Below are positions 8,522 to 18,504 of a DNA stretch of 64,000 bases, piece by piece. The translations under genes and the position numbers were made by a program. The notes below the pieces were generated by a model. The model saw only the letters and a list, made by a program, of their open reading frames with translations, did no database searches and had not been told where the DNA came from. How positions within the stretch are numbered: the first letter of the stretch is position 1; every line of letters begins with the position of its first letter. Origin of the DNA: an uncultured Candidatus Saccharibacteria bacterium (GTDB lineage: Bacteria > Patescibacteriota > Saccharimonadia > Saccharimonadales > Saccharimonadaceae); assembly GCA_947304135.1 (NCBI GenBank), contig CAMYZZ010000002.1, positions 1 to 64,000 on the forward strand. The letters run 5' to 3'.

Positions 8522-10423
8522 TTATACACGGTTTTCGCGTTTCCTCTTAATTGGATCTAGCTGGCGCTTTCTAAGTCTCAAAGATTTTGGTGTGACTTCT
8601 AGAAGCTCGTCGTCGAGCAAGAAGTCTAGACACTGTTCCAAACTTAGCTGGGTATGTGGAGTGAGCTGGATAGCGCCGTCACTGGCGTGGGTACGCATAT
8701 TTGTCAGCTGTTTTTCGCGACAAACGTTGATATCTAGGTCGTCTTTTTTGTTGGAAAGGCCGACAATCATTCCCTGATAAACTGGAACCTGTGGCGGGAT
8801 ATATAGCGTACCACGAGCCTGGGCGGCATCAAGTGCATAGGCAGTAGAAACGCCGTCTTCAAAAGAAATCAAAGCACCATTACGTTCTGGTTTGTATTTG
8901 CTTTCGACTGGGCGATAGCCACTTGGAATACTAGACATAATCACCGTACCTTTGGTGGCGGTCAAAAGGCTGTTGCGAAGACCGATCAATGCGGCAGTAG
9001 TAATCTCATAAGTAAAACGCGTGGAGCCGGTAGAAGTGATTTCCTGGCTTTTTAGCTCGGCGCGGCGGATGCCCATTTCCTGAGAAACAGGACCGACAAA
9101 TTCGGAATCAACCTCAATAGAAAGATCCTCGATTGGCTCCTCCAACTTGCCGTCTGCGGTCTCGCGGTAAACAACTTCTGGACGACCGGCTTCTAGCTCG
9201 TAACCTTCGCGACGCATGGTTTCGATCAAAACAGAAAGATGAAGCTCACCACGACCAGAAACTTTGTAACCCAGGCCATCTGGCTGAATCTTGAGTGCAA
9301 TGTTTGTCTCTAGCTCACGCTCCAAGCGCTCGGCAATCTGGCGAGAGGTAGTAAACTCGCCCTCTTTGCCTTTTAATGGCGAGGTGTTTGGGCCGATATA
9401 AATACTAAGTGTTGGTGGCTCGAGCTCGATGGTTGGCAAAGCTTCTGGGTTGTCGCCAGTGGCGATTGTATCGCCAATGTTGGCTTCCGTTACGCCGGTC
9501 AGCGCAACGATATCGCCGGCAAAAGCGGCTTCGGCTTCTTCTTTGCCAAGACCACGATAGGTGAAAATTTTGTCAATTTTGGCGGCTTTTGCTCGGGGTC
9601 CTGCCACGTTCTCATTCCCATCGCCATTCTCGCTTGCGCGAGAAATGTCGCTGGGAGCCCTTTCGACCGTGTCACCCCTCGCAGGAGTCTGCAATAATTT
9701 CACACTTTCGCCTTTTTTGAGTTTGCCACGGACGATTTTGCCGATGGCGTATTTGCCAAGATAATTATCTGCGGCAAGGGCGGCGACTAGGAGCTGTGCG
9801 CCGGCACCTTCGTTGGTATCGATTTTTGGAGCTGGAATATCATTGATGATAGATTCAAAAATCACGTGGAGATCATCGTCTAGGTCAGTAGTTTTGCCGG
9901 CCTTGCCATCGCGTGCGATAGCATAATAAATCGGGTAACTAAGCTGAGATTCGTCGGTTGCAAGCTCCAAGAAAAGATCGGCAATCTCACTCTCTACCTC
10001 TTCTATCCTGGCGGCAGGCTTATCGATTTTGTTGATAATCACCACTGGTTTTAGTTTAAGACTGAGCGCTTTTTGCAAAACAAACTTAGTCTGTGGCATT
10101 GGACCTTCTTGGGCGTCAACAATCAAAAGGACGCCGTCTGCCATATTTAGCGTGCGCTCGACTTCGCCAGAAAAATCAGCGTGGCCCGGAGTATCAATAA
10201 TATTGATCTTGTAGCCATCATAAAAAACCGCGGTCTGCTTGGCGGTGATAGTGATACCACGCTCGTGCTCTTGGTCCATGCTATCCATAATCAACGTCTG
10301 GCTCATCTCGGCCTGGTTGTCGCGGAAAGTATGAGATTGTTTCAAGAGGCCATCAACAAGAGTCGTCTTGCCGTGGTCGACGTGCGCAATGATTGCAATG
10401 TTTCTGATTTTTTCTGGACTCAT
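8522..10423 (-). CDS. typA: GTP-binding protein TypA/BipA (with in-frame family A insertion)
   Basis: NIAIIAHVDHGKTTLVD, ERGITITAKQ, DTPGHADF, NKID. Confidence 0.95.
   Translation of the reverse strand: MSPEKIRNIAIIAHVDHGKTTLVDGLLKQSHTFRDNQAEMSQTLIMDSMDQEHERGITITAKQTAVFYDGYKINIIDTPGHADFSGEVERTLNMADGVLLIVDAQEGPMPQTKFVLQKALSLKLKPVVIINKIDKPAARIEEVESEIADLFLELATDESQLSYPIYYAIARDGKAGKTTDLDDDLHVIFESIINDIPAPKIDTNEGAGAQLLVAALAADNYLGKYAIGKIVRGKLKKGESVKLLQTPARGDTVERAPSDISRASENGDGNENVAGPRAKAAKIDKIFTYRGLGKEEAEAAFAGDIVALTGVTEANIGDTIATGDNPEALPTIELEPPTLSIYIGPNTSPLKGKEGEFTTSRQIAERLERELETNIALKIQPDGLGYKVSGRGELHLSVLIETMRREGYELEAGRPEVVYRETADGKLEEPIEDLSIEVDSEFVGPVSQEMGIRRAELKSQEITSTGSTRFTYEITTAALIGLRNSLLTATKGTVIMSSIPSGYRPVESKYKPERNGALISFEDGVSTAYALDAAQARGTLYIPPQVPVYQGMIVGLSNKKDDLDINVCREKQLTNMRTHASDGAIQLTPHTQLSLEQCLDFLLDDELLEVTPKSLRLRKRQLDPIKRKRENRV
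9591..9682. repeat. Palindromic element family A, copy A3 (in frame inside typA)
   Basis: 92 bp, GGGGTCCTGCCACG...CGTGTCACCCC; encodes [29 protein letters not shown]. Confidence 0.92.
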
Positions 10424-10450
10424 AAAGATATATTATACACTATTCTTCTT

Positions 10451-10616
10451 AAGAAGTAAAGTATTGTAATCCTCGGAGCATTTTTCTCAAGTCAAATAAA
10501 AAGTAACTTATTTAGGCAAGTCTGCGTCCGGACATCACTGCCGGTACTCGACTTGTAAATAAGTTACTTTTTATTGTTTCGAAAAGAGCTCCTCGAACTA
10601 CAATACTTTACTTCTT
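10451..10616. repeat. Giant intergenic palindrome C4
   Basis: AAGAAGTAAAGTATTGTA (10451-10468) perfectly complementary to 10599-10616; inner arms AATAAAAAGTAACTTATTTA also pair; overlaps the 3' end of the DUF308-like gene. Confidence 0.9.
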
Positions 10617-11195
10617 GATGCCAAGCTGTTTAGCAATTTGCTTGAGGTTGGTCTTTAAGACCGAGAGGTTGACTGCAGAGGCGATACCAAAGACAATCAG
10701 GCTGGCGCCAAGCAAGACCATCATAGAGATGGAGCCGCCCCAAGGATTGACAATCAGCAAGATGCCGGCGGCGAGCGAAATCAGTGTCATTAGTCCAGAG
10801 ACATAGGCGGCGCTGCCACGGAGAGCGGCATTGTAACGGACCGAGCCAACGGCCGTGACGATAAACCATGCGCCAAGCACGATTGCAAAGACATTGATGG
10901 CGGCCGGGCGAGTAGCAAAGATGAGGCCGATGACGATGAAGATTGCGCCGATAGCAGTAGCGCCAAAGAGTGGCGAGCCGGAGCGTTTGGTGAGTTCGCC
11001 TACAACGATGACCGTGCCCACGGCAAATGATAAGATAGCGATAATCCAGCGGATAACATCAAGCGAACCGCCTGGGAAGACTAAGAAAATGATGCCCATA
11101 ACAATGGCTGCGATAGAGCCAAAGATAGATAAATCTAGATACTTTTTAACAGTTTTTTGCATATACTCTCCTAATTGTTGCAAGAATCTTTGCAA
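10608..11195 (-). CDS. HdeD/DUF308-like multi-pass membrane protein
   Basis: Repeated small TM helices, HdeD-like pattern. Confidence 0.65.
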   Translation of the reverse strand: MQRFLQQLGEYMQKTVKKYLDLSIFGSIAAIVMGIIFLVFPGGSLDVIRWIIAILSFAVGTVIVVGELTKRSGSPLFGATAIGAIFIVIGLIFATRPAAINVFAIVLGAWFIVTAVGSVRYNAALRGSAAYVSGLMTLISLAAGILLIVNPWGGSISMMVLLGASLIVFGIASAVNLSVLKTNLKQIAKQLGIKK

Positions 11196-11917
11196 CCTGC
11201 AGCATCAATAACTGCTTTCATGTAATTTGCTAAGCGAGATTTGAGCGCTTCTACGCGAGCGTCGGTCCAATAGTCGGCTGGCTCGGACTGGCCGGCAGTG
11301 TCTTTGGAGGTCTCTAGGTCGTTGGCGACGATGCGACCGTCAACTACAAATACGACTTCTGGGACATAGATATAGCGCTGGCCCTCGTCATTGTATTGCA
11401 AGTTGGTAGAAAGAAGCGAGACGAGCTTTTGATAATCTTCTGTGTTATTATCTCTGTCGGACTTGATGTCGACATAATAAATAGTGTCTAGGCCGGCGTC
11501 TTTGGCGGCGTCATTGAGATAGCCAGCATAGGCCTGGCACCATGGGCAGCTCGCAAAGCCAAGATAGACTACGCCAGTGCCGTGCTCGATAATATCGGCG
11601 GCTTCTGCGGCGGTCTTATAGATAAACGGGTTGTCTTTGTCTACGGTAGAATACTCGGCGGCAAAGCGCTCGGCATTGTTTTGATAACTAATCTTGCTAT
11701 CCATACCGATAATAGTAAAGACAACAATCAGCGCTAGGGCTACAGTAGCGGCAATACCGACAATGGCGATAATCAAGCCGCCAAAGAACTTGTTTGGCTT
11801 GGCGCAGCAAGGTTTTTTAGTACGTTTTGTTTTGGTAGTTTTGGTCTTGGCGACAGCGGCCTTGGTGGCTTTTGCTTTTGTCGCGGGTTTTTTGGGGCTA
11901 GTTTTCTTAGTACTCAT
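11171..11917 (-). CDS. membrane-anchored thioredoxin-like protein (CPWC) with Lys/Ala/Thr-rich N-tail
   Basis: GFASCPWCQAYAGYL motif after a TM helix. Confidence 0.65.
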   Translation of the reverse strand: MSTKKTSPKKPATKAKATKAAVAKTKTTKTKRTKKPCCAKPNKFFGGLIIAIVGIAATVALALIVVFTIIGMDSKISYQNNAERFAAEYSTVDKDNPFIYKTAAEAADIIEHGTGVVYLGFASCPWCQAYAGYLNDAAKDAGLDTIYYVDIKSDRDNNTEDYQKLVSLLSTNLQYNDEGQRYIYVPEVVFVVDGRIVANDLETSKDTAGQSEPADYWTDARVEALKSRLANYMKAVIDAAGCKDSCNN

Positions 11918-11999
11918 ACCTACATTATAGCATAAGCGGAATAAAATTAAGCAATAAAAAAATAAGGCAAGTGGATTGCCTTATTTAAATATCTCTACA

Positions 12000-12076
12000 T
12001 GGTGAGCCGGGAGGGGCTCGAACCCTCGACACCGGGCTTAAAAGGCCCGTGCTCTAACCAACTGAGCTACCGGCCC
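12000..12076 (-). tRNA. tRNA-Lys(TTT)
   Basis: Cloverleaf, anticodon loop CTTTTAA, encoded CCA. Confidence 0.93.
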
Positions 12077-12094
12077 ATGTTGAGATTATTGATT

Positions 12095-12171
12095 TGGTGG
12101 GCGAAGAGGAATTCGAATCCCCGACCTTCTCTACGTCAAAGAGACGCTCTAGCCAACTGAGCTATCCGCCC
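12095..12171 (-). tRNA. tRNA-Val(GAC)
   Basis: Cloverleaf, anticodon loop TTGACGT, encoded CCA. Confidence 0.92.
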
Positions 12172-12209
12172 GACTTAGGTATTATAGCATACTTTTTATA
12201 AAAAGAAAA

Positions 12210-12247
12210 GCATAAAATAATCGGGTGCGCTCGCAGTACGCACCCGA
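12210..12247 (-). terminator. Rho-independent terminator
   Basis: TCGGGTGCG...CGCACCCGA hairpin with T-rich tail on the minus strand, downstream of ORF 12291-13193. Confidence 0.65.
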
Positions 12248-12290
12248 CAAACAAGATTAGCCAAAAACAAAATCTAAACAATGAGCCTAT

Positions 12291-13193
12291 TTAATTCCTT
12301 TTTGACCTCCTGATTGCAATTAATGCTACGATACTGATAGCCACGAAACCGATAAGGCCGGTGATCAAGTAGTCCGCGCGAGAAATGTTAAGCGCACTCA
12401 TGATCGCACCTGTGCCCGGGGTAACTGGCGTTGGGGCGGTGTAGTCAAATTTGACAGAAGCAGTATCAATTAGGTCGCCCGAAGCGTCGAGCCCGTCATA
12501 GCCCTCGATGTAGATGGTGTAGGTTCCACCTGGAAGGTTGAGGCTAGTGAAATCAATTGATAGGTTAAGTGTACCACCAGTGGCTGGGGTTGGGGTATTG
12601 GTGACATATCTGTCGCCAATAAAATTACCGTTGGCGTCGCGGAGCTGGTAGGCGACGGATTTGATGCCGGCGGTATAGCTGACTTTAAACCCAACTTTGG
12701 TGCCGTCGGTTTTGACGTCGGCCTGGTCGGCGTCAATGGCTGCATAGGTGAACTGGACAGCGTCCTCTTTTGTCGTACCGGTTTCCGATGTAATAGTTGA
12801 GCGGAAAACATAGACACCTGTGCCACCGTAATCGTTAAGATCTAGCGTAAAATTCGTATTGCCAGATACGTCGGTGCCGTGGACGTCATATTCTGTTAGC
12901 GCCCATTCTTTTGCAACGGTGCCGTCGGCATTTAGTTGCTGCAAGACATAGTTGACTTCATAGGCATGACTATGAGTCTCCGAGAAATCTACCTTGGAAT
13001 CACTGTAGATATCTCCGTCTTTTGGAGCGTTAATAACGGTTTCGAAATTGATGCCATATACCTGGACAACAATTTCAACGTCTCCCGTAGCACCAGAAAC
13101 AGCGCCGGTCGGAAGCGTGGTGGCAAAGGCAGTCATAGCCACAACAAGGGCCAGACCACCAAAACCAAGTAGTTGCTTTTTTGCGATTTGCAT
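12291..13193 (-). CDS. secreted/surface protein, signal peptide plus C-terminal TM anchor
   Basis: Hydrophobic N-terminus, beta-rich body, C-terminal TM followed by RRSKRN. Confidence 0.6.
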   Translation of the reverse strand: MQIAKKQLLGFGGLALVVAMTAFATTLPTGAVSGATGDVEIVVQVYGINFETVINAPKDGDIYSDSKVDFSETHSHAYEVNYVLQQLNADGTVAKEWALTEYDVHGTDVSGNTNFTLDLNDYGGTGVYVFRSTITSETGTTKEDAVQFTYAAIDADQADVKTDGTKVGFKVSYTAGIKSVAYQLRDANGNFIGDRYVTNTPTPATGGTLNLSIDFTSLNLPGGTYTIYIEGYDGLDASGDLIDTASVKFDYTAPTPVTPGTGAIMSALNISRADYLITGLIGFVAISIVALIAIRRSKRN

Positions 13194-13284
13194 ACTCTAC
13201 ACTCTCTTGTTTAGTTTGTTGTTTTTGTTTTGGCCTCGCAAAGAGTTCTCGCATGCAAACCGCGGCGCGTAATGGTGTTATAGC

Positions 13285-14256
13285 CTATACCATTAGGCGG
13301 GATTTGCGCTCTTTGCGCTTCCTAACTAGCATTATAATCCATATGGTTAATACTGTCAAGAGGATAATCGCGATAACGATCATGTAAACTGGAAGAATCA
13401 CGAGCAGGTGGGTTTCTTCGCGGATTTCGCCAAGGACTTCTACCTTGTAGGTAGCCCTAAAGATACCCATTGGTGGGGTGCTTTCCCAAACGGATTCTTG
13501 GCGACGGCTGGTATCTGGGAGGATATTGTAAGCAACCTCGTCTTTGAATAGCTCACCGCCGAGGATGGAGTTGACAGTATAAGAATAGCGGGCCTCGATA
13601 TCGGTGTTGCCGGAGTTCTTGACTACAGAAGAGACTTTGACTGGACCGCCGGTCTGGAAGCCAGGCATGCGATAATCTGTAATCTCTGCAGACTCATCGG
13701 TCTCGCCCTCGGTGCGACCATAGACGACCATACCGATACGGGAGACGGTCTTGATGCCGCTAGTGTTGGACTCGGCGGCAGATGGCTCGGTCTGGGCAAA
13801 GATGGTAGCATACTGGCCACCAGCTGGGATATCGTTTGGAACGGTGACACGATAGTTGACGGTCTTTTTGGCGCCAGCGGCGACAGAGCCCTTGTAGGTA
13901 TCTACTAGAGAGCCGTCGTCGTTGATAAACTTGATCCAGCGGACAATCTGAGAGCGATTGGTCTCACTGGCGAAGCTAACGTTGTAATCTTCGTCAACGA
14001 TGGTGTATGGTGCAGCATAGACGGAGAAGTTAAATGCGTCTGAACCAACGTTGCTGACGATGATAGAATAGTCTAGCTCGGAGCCAGGTTTTAGAATGAC
14101 ACGAGCAGAGACAGGCGAAACCTGAATCCAAGAGGCCGACTCTGGGATGGACGAAGAATCAGCTTCTTCGGCATAGGCGAGCGGAGCAGCGACTGGCGCA
14201 GCAGCAAGCCCAAGCGCAAGCGCGGCAACACTTAATGCTTTGATAATTTTATTCAT
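13285..14256 (-). CDS. surface protein, DUF916-like beta-sandwich with C-terminal TM (paralogue of 14256-15275)
   Basis: SWIQVSPVSARVILKPGSELDYSIIVSNVG pattern, signal peptide, C-terminal TM. Confidence 0.55.
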   Translation of the reverse strand: MNKIIKALSVAALALGLAAAPVAAPLAYAEEADSSSIPESASWIQVSPVSARVILKPGSELDYSIIVSNVGSDAFNFSVYAAPYTIVDEDYNVSFASETNRSQIVRWIKFINDDGSLVDTYKGSVAAGAKKTVNYRVTVPNDIPAGGQYATIFAQTEPSAAESNTSGIKTVSRIGMVVYGRTEGETDESAEITDYRMPGFQTGGPVKVSSVVKNSGNTDIEARYSYTVNSILGGELFKDEVAYNILPDTSRRQESVWESTPPMGIFRATYKVEVLGEIREETHLLVILPVYMIVIAIILLTVLTIWIIMLVRKRKERKSRLMV

Positions 14257-15275
14257 TATTTTTCCTCCTTCTTAGTTGATTCTTTGTCATTTTTTTCTTT
14301 TTCGCTAGAAGTAGCGCTAGAGGCGGCGGAGCGCCTTGCCGCCTGGCGTTTGCGGTCGCGGTGGCGGGAGATGAGCCAGAAGATGATAAAGAAGACAAGC
14401 GCAAAGATGATGAAGAGTAGCCAGAGTGGGCAGATAAGGACAAGTTTGTGGACGGTAGAAGTCTCGCCGGCAAACTCAATAGTCTGCTCTACGGAGAAGA
14501 TACCGATGGATGGGGCCTTTTCCCAGGTAATGGAGTTGAAGCGGCTGGTCTCTGGGACGACGTCGCGATCGTAAGCACCTTCTTCTGCATCGTCTGTGTT
14601 GAAGATAGCCTCGTTGGAGAAGAGTGGGTAGATGTTGACGTGGTATTTGGCGGTCTGCTCGATATTACCAGTGTTTTTGACGAGGGAGGTGACCGTGAGA
14701 GGTGGGTTGAAATAGAAGGAGTTGACAGTGTTCTTGACAATCTCTCCGCCGGAGCGAGTCTCGCCAGGGACAGCTGCGTAAAGGATCATACCGACGCGGT
14801 GGACCACAGCCACAGTAGCGTTATCGGCGTTACCACTCTCGGTCTGGGCCATGAGGGCGGCGTATTGACCACCGGCAGGAGCGTCTGCTGGGACATTGAC
14901 ACGGTAGACTACGTCAACCGTGGTGCCAGGTTGCAATGTTCCCTTCTCGGTCTTTTTGTCAAAAGTGATCCAATCGGCCATCTGAGAATAGGTGGTAACG
15001 CTGGTGTAGTCTGGGTTGTATTGCTCGTTGGTCACGCTGTATGGGGTGGCGTTGACAGAATAATCAAACGGCATCGTGCCGACGTTTTGCACCTTGAACG
15101 TGCCCGTATAGGACGAGCCAGGGGTGAGAGAAATTTTCTGCTTGACAGGAGAAACCTGCAAGTGAATTGGTGCTTGTTCCGCAGCGACATCCGCCGTAGT
15201 AAAGGCGTAGGTCAAGGCGCCAAGCGACAATGCGGCCACAAAAGCAGCAAGAATATATTTTAGTTTTTTAGCCAT
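14256..15275 (-). CDS. surface protein, DUF916-like beta-sandwich with C-terminal TM
   Basis: IHLQVSPVKQKISLTPGSSYTGTFKVQNVG; abuts the paralogue; SD AAGGAGG. Confidence 0.55.
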   Translation of the reverse strand: MAKKLKYILAAFVAALSLGALTYAFTTADVAAEQAPIHLQVSPVKQKISLTPGSSYTGTFKVQNVGTMPFDYSVNATPYSVTNEQYNPDYTSVTTYSQMADWITFDKKTEKGTLQPGTTVDVVYRVNVPADAPAGGQYAALMAQTESGNADNATVAVVHRVGMILYAAVPGETRSGGEIVKNTVNSFYFNPPLTVTSLVKNTGNIEQTAKYHVNIYPLFSNEAIFNTDDAEEGAYDRDVVPETSRFNSITWEKAPSIGIFSVEQTIEFAGETSTVHKLVLICPLWLLFIIFALVFFIIFWLISRHRDRKRQAARRSAASSATSSEKEKNDKESTKKEEK

Positions 15276-15333
15276 TAACCTCCTTGTTATGCATATATTA
15301 TATATGAGCGGGTGGGAGTTGGCAAGAAGAAAA

Positions 15334-15654
15334 TTATAGGCTGCGCGAGACGATATCTTTGTCGTTTATCGCATTCTCGATCAGGCGACTAAGGAAGCTA
15401 GTGTAGCCTTTACCTACGGCTTTAGCCTTGTTGACTGTAGGAGTAGAGAGTCTAAGCGTGACAACTTGCTTGGTTGTATCTTCGCGACGACGTTTCTTGG
15501 TCTCCTTTACAAGTTTCAGCATTTCTTCATAAGTGAATTCGGGACTATCTACGTCAAAAACAATTGGTCTGAGAGATGCCTTTTTAATTTCCTCGATTTG
15601 CTTTGCTGTCGGTTTTTGACCCGGCTTGATAACTTTTTTAACGATTTGTCCCAT
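15334..15654 (-). CDS. brnA: BrnA-like antitoxin
   Basis: Ribbon-helix-helix-like C-terminus (VTLRLSTPTVNKAKAVGKGYTSFLSRLIENAI), overlapping a BrnT-like gene. Confidence 0.65.
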   Translation of the reverse strand: MGQIVKKVIKPGQKPTAKQIEEIKKASLRPIVFDVDSPEFTYEEMLKLVKETKKRRREDTTKQVVTLRLSTPTVNKAKAVGKGYTSFLSRLIENAINDKDIVSRSL

Positions 15655-15931
15655 AGTATAGTTTCCTTTCCGCCGCTGTGGCCACCCGGGCGGAGATTAT
15701 TCTTAGTGCCTGGATGCGCTCAGTATATATAACCGTGATTAGGCTGTTGACCAAACCAATGGTGATATATCTGTCTTCGTCCAGGCTATGTGTTGGGTCG
15801 TAAAACTCGATCCTGTTTGCGTCTTCAAATACAAGAGCAGCAGTCTCAAATTTTAGCCCATGCTTCTTGACGTTCAAATCGTTTTTGGACTTATCCCATT
15901 CAACTTTTATCCCGTCAATAAATTTTGCCAT
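15638..15931 (-). CDS. brnT: BrnT-like toxin (DUF497)
   Basis: VEWDKSKNDLNVKKHGLKFETAALVFED...IISARVATAAERKLY, classic BrnT pattern. Confidence 0.8.
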   Translation of the reverse strand: MAKFIDGIKVEWDKSKNDLNVKKHGLKFETAALVFEDANRIEFYDPTHSLDEDRYITIGLVNSLITVIYTERIQALRIISARVATAAERKLYYGTNR

Positions 15932-16066
15932 GCTTTTATTGTAGCAAAATAGAATACAAAAGTCAATACAAAATGTATTCTACTGCGGTGCAAAAAACGA
16001 CCGCCCTCGGTCATTTCTCTTAGGGCAATAACAGGTAGACCGCTGGGTGTACTCTGCCTACTGTTG

Positions 16067-17461
16067 CTATGCTTGGAAGAAATCCGAGTACTTCTTATCT
16101 ATTGCTATATTAAGTGTGTTCGATGTCTCGTCATATATTAAGTTGGCCTCTCTTTCTTCTAATGCTTCAGCTCTGAGCCTTATCATCATAGTCCTTCCAC
16201 TTTCGACCAACGCCTTTAAATCGTCAAGTAATATTTTTAGCAGCTCTTTTCTGTTGTCATCTAAGTTGCCATAATGCAGCTGTGTATCTTTTAGAAAATC
16301 GGCTAATGTCATGGTGTTTCCTAGTCCAGCTGGAATCTTAACAAATCTTGACACCGAGAAAGCTGCTGCCAATTTAATATCTGCCCCTGGATAAATTATC
16401 ATAAAGCTGTTCAGCTCTCGCATTGCAATTTTTACTGAGCGAAAATTCAAAATGGTCCCGCTCACTGACACTTTTAATACCGCCTTAAGTATTTGCGCTA
16501 CTGCTTCTTTTTGTGTGCAGCCTGCCGAGTCTAACAGCTCATCTATCTGACTATCAACAAGTTTTGGTGGAATTGGAGCTCGAAGAACTTCATCGTAAAT
16601 TTTCAGGTTAGCATCAAGCCTCTTTAACGATTCAGCATCAGCTACAGACCCTAGGGAGGCTAGAGCTTGTGGACAGATAACTACGAATGGTTGCTTAATT
16701 GTATTGGAATTTCTTTCTATAAATGTATGGAGTTCTTCGAGAAAGATTCTACTTCCTGGTTTATCTGCACACCTGTCTATATCTTCAACTACTGCAATAA
16801 CTGGACGCTCGGACTTCTTAAGCCTTGTTAAAAGTTCTGCTTCGTATTGAATCTTCCTTGAGATTGGAGAAGCCGTAATCGGTAGAAAGTGGTCTAGTCC
16901 AAAGAGTACTATTGCGATTGGCGCCGCATATTTCAGAAAAGCAGTCAAAAATGTCGAGCCAACACACCCCTCTAGCCATTTTGCCGCGCCCCATAGCAGG
17001 AGGCATATCACTACAAAGCCTGCGGAAAACACTGCTAACCTTGCAGGTCTTATGCCGCCTCCATCTATCTTTTTTATCATCTTCTTTTCCGAGCGATCAC
17101 AAGCTAAAGACGAGCCCGTCCTAATAACAAAACCGTCCCATATATCCTTATCGTTCCCGCTATACTGCCATATGTCAAAATCAACTTTTTTTAGGCTCTT
17201 CTCGCCATCATTTCCAAGTTGTTCTATTGCGTTATTAATAATCACGCTTTTGCCAGTTCCGTGTGGTGCAGTGTAAGCTATAATACACTTTTGCTTATCG
17301 TCAATGCAGGCTTTTAGCACGGACGCTAGTTCATCTACAGCAGTTTTCTGACTTTCAAAGGCTTTCTGCTTTGGCGTTTCATTCAACACTTCTAGTTGTT
17401 TAAATAATGGCGTCGTCTTGCTTGTTCTCTTTTTATTTGAATCAGCCTTTTTAGCGGGCAT
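16067..17461 (-). CDS. KAP-family-like membrane P-loop NTPase
   Basis: Walker A APHGTGKS, Walker B PVIAVVEDIDR, two TM segments between them. Confidence 0.65.
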   Translation of the reverse strand: MPAKKADSNKKRTSKTTPLFKQLEVLNETPKQKAFESQKTAVDELASVLKACIDDKQKCIIAYTAPHGTGKSVIINNAIEQLGNDGEKSLKKVDFDIWQYSGNDKDIWDGFVIRTGSSLACDRSEKKMIKKIDGGGIRPARLAVFSAGFVVICLLLWGAAKWLEGCVGSTFLTAFLKYAAPIAIVLFGLDHFLPITASPISRKIQYEAELLTRLKKSERPVIAVVEDIDRCADKPGSRIFLEELHTFIERNSNTIKQPFVVICPQALASLGSVADAESLKRLDANLKIYDEVLRAPIPPKLVDSQIDELLDSAGCTQKEAVAQILKAVLKVSVSGTILNFRSVKIAMRELNSFMIIYPGADIKLAAAFSVSRFVKIPAGLGNTMTLADFLKDTQLHYGNLDDNRKELLKILLDDLKALVESGRTMMIRLRAEALEEREANLIYDETSNTLNIAIDKKYSDFFQA

Positions 17462-17590
17462 TTTTCCTCCACTTTTTTTAATTTTATGCCCACTCAGTTA
17501 AGGGCATTATATACCTGTGCGTTTAGCTCTGTCAAGCAAAGTGTGCTGGTTTTATACTAAAAAATATTAAAGTGGTGAGGGTATTTGCAT

Positions 17591-17620
17591 AAAAAATAAC
17601 CCCCGGAGGGGTTATTTTTT
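17591..17620 (-). terminator. Rho-independent terminator
   Basis: AAAAAATAACCCCCGGAGGGGTTATTTTTT. Confidence 0.85.
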
Positions 17621-17634
17621 ATATACGGTTCTTA

Positions 17635-18504
17635 CTATGAACCATTGCGCGTTGCGGCGGTATAAGTAAGATTTACTTTGTAGAAGCCGTTGGCCTGATC
17701 TGGCCTAGTGGCTACATCGTAAGTCACATCCCATTCATCGCCGCCAGAAGTCTTAGAGGTGGAAGAAACGATGGTTTGATCCGATGTTGTCATCGCAGTA
17801 TCCTGGTCATAGGTACCTTGCACGCTGCCAGCATGTGTGCCTTCACCTGCTGCAGCTACCTTGAATGCCCAGCCCGGTTTACCAACTGCTGGAGCATCCG
17901 TAGTCATAGGAAGGATACTATCAGCACCAGATAGGACATCCTGTTGTACCATATTAGCGCTGTTATTTGCCCTTACGGCTAGAGTGTATCCATTGGTATT
18001 ATTTGTATAAACTGTTACTGTAGACTTCGTATTTGCTAACGCATTTGGCATCATGCTCACCCAGCTAGAAGAGGTGCCAGTAATCGATGTTGGTGGCGTA
18101 AGGTGTCCGTCAACGGAACTGCTTGCTGCGCCAATTGGATTAAACGAATCTACTGGGTTATATGTGCTTTCAACTGCTTCGTAATATGTTTTACCGTCCT
18201 CAACCGTAGTATCTGATGTTAACGTATATGTGTAATCTGGGGCCTCGCCGCTGCGCTCATACCAACCTTCGCTGGCTGGGTTTTCGGTACCTAATGGAGC
18301 AACAGCCTGATACCCCGCCTGTGTGCCGTAGTGGGAGCTATTGTCATTGTTACCAGTAATAGTCATAGCGATAGCTGGAGAGACCTCAACGATAACATCA
18401 ACATCGCCTGTGGTGGACTCAGCAAAAGTGAAAGCTGGGAGAGCGGCGACGCCGAGGCCGGCGACAACACCTAAAGCAGCAATAATTTTTGTTGTTTTGG
18501 ACAT
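17635..18504 (-). CDS. secreted hypothetical protein
   Basis: Signal peptide; STTGDVDVIVEVSPAIAMTITG N-terminal motif similar to neighbouring surface ORFs. Confidence 0.55.
   Translation of the reverse strand: MSKTTKIIAALGVVAGLGVAALPAFTFAESTTGDVDVIVEVSPAIAMTITGNNDNSSHYGTQAGYQAVAPLGTENPASEGWYERSGEAPDYTYTLTSDTTVEDGKTYYEAVESTYNPVDSFNPIGAASSSVDGHLTPPTSITGTSSSWVSMMPNALANTKSTVTVYTNNTNGYTLAVRANNSANMVQQDVLSGADSILPMTTDAPAVGKPGWAFKVAAAGEGTHAGSVQGTYDQDTAMTTSDQTIVSSTSKTSGGDEWDVTYDVATRPDQANGFYKVNLTYTAATRNGS

Noticed and set aside
14448-15263. 271-aa plus-strand ORF opposite the DUF916-like gene (also 26346-27182, 41663-42259, 5644-5967 and similar)
   Set aside because: Shadow ORFs antisense to well-supported genes; low-complexity or implausible protein composition and no supporting initiation signals.
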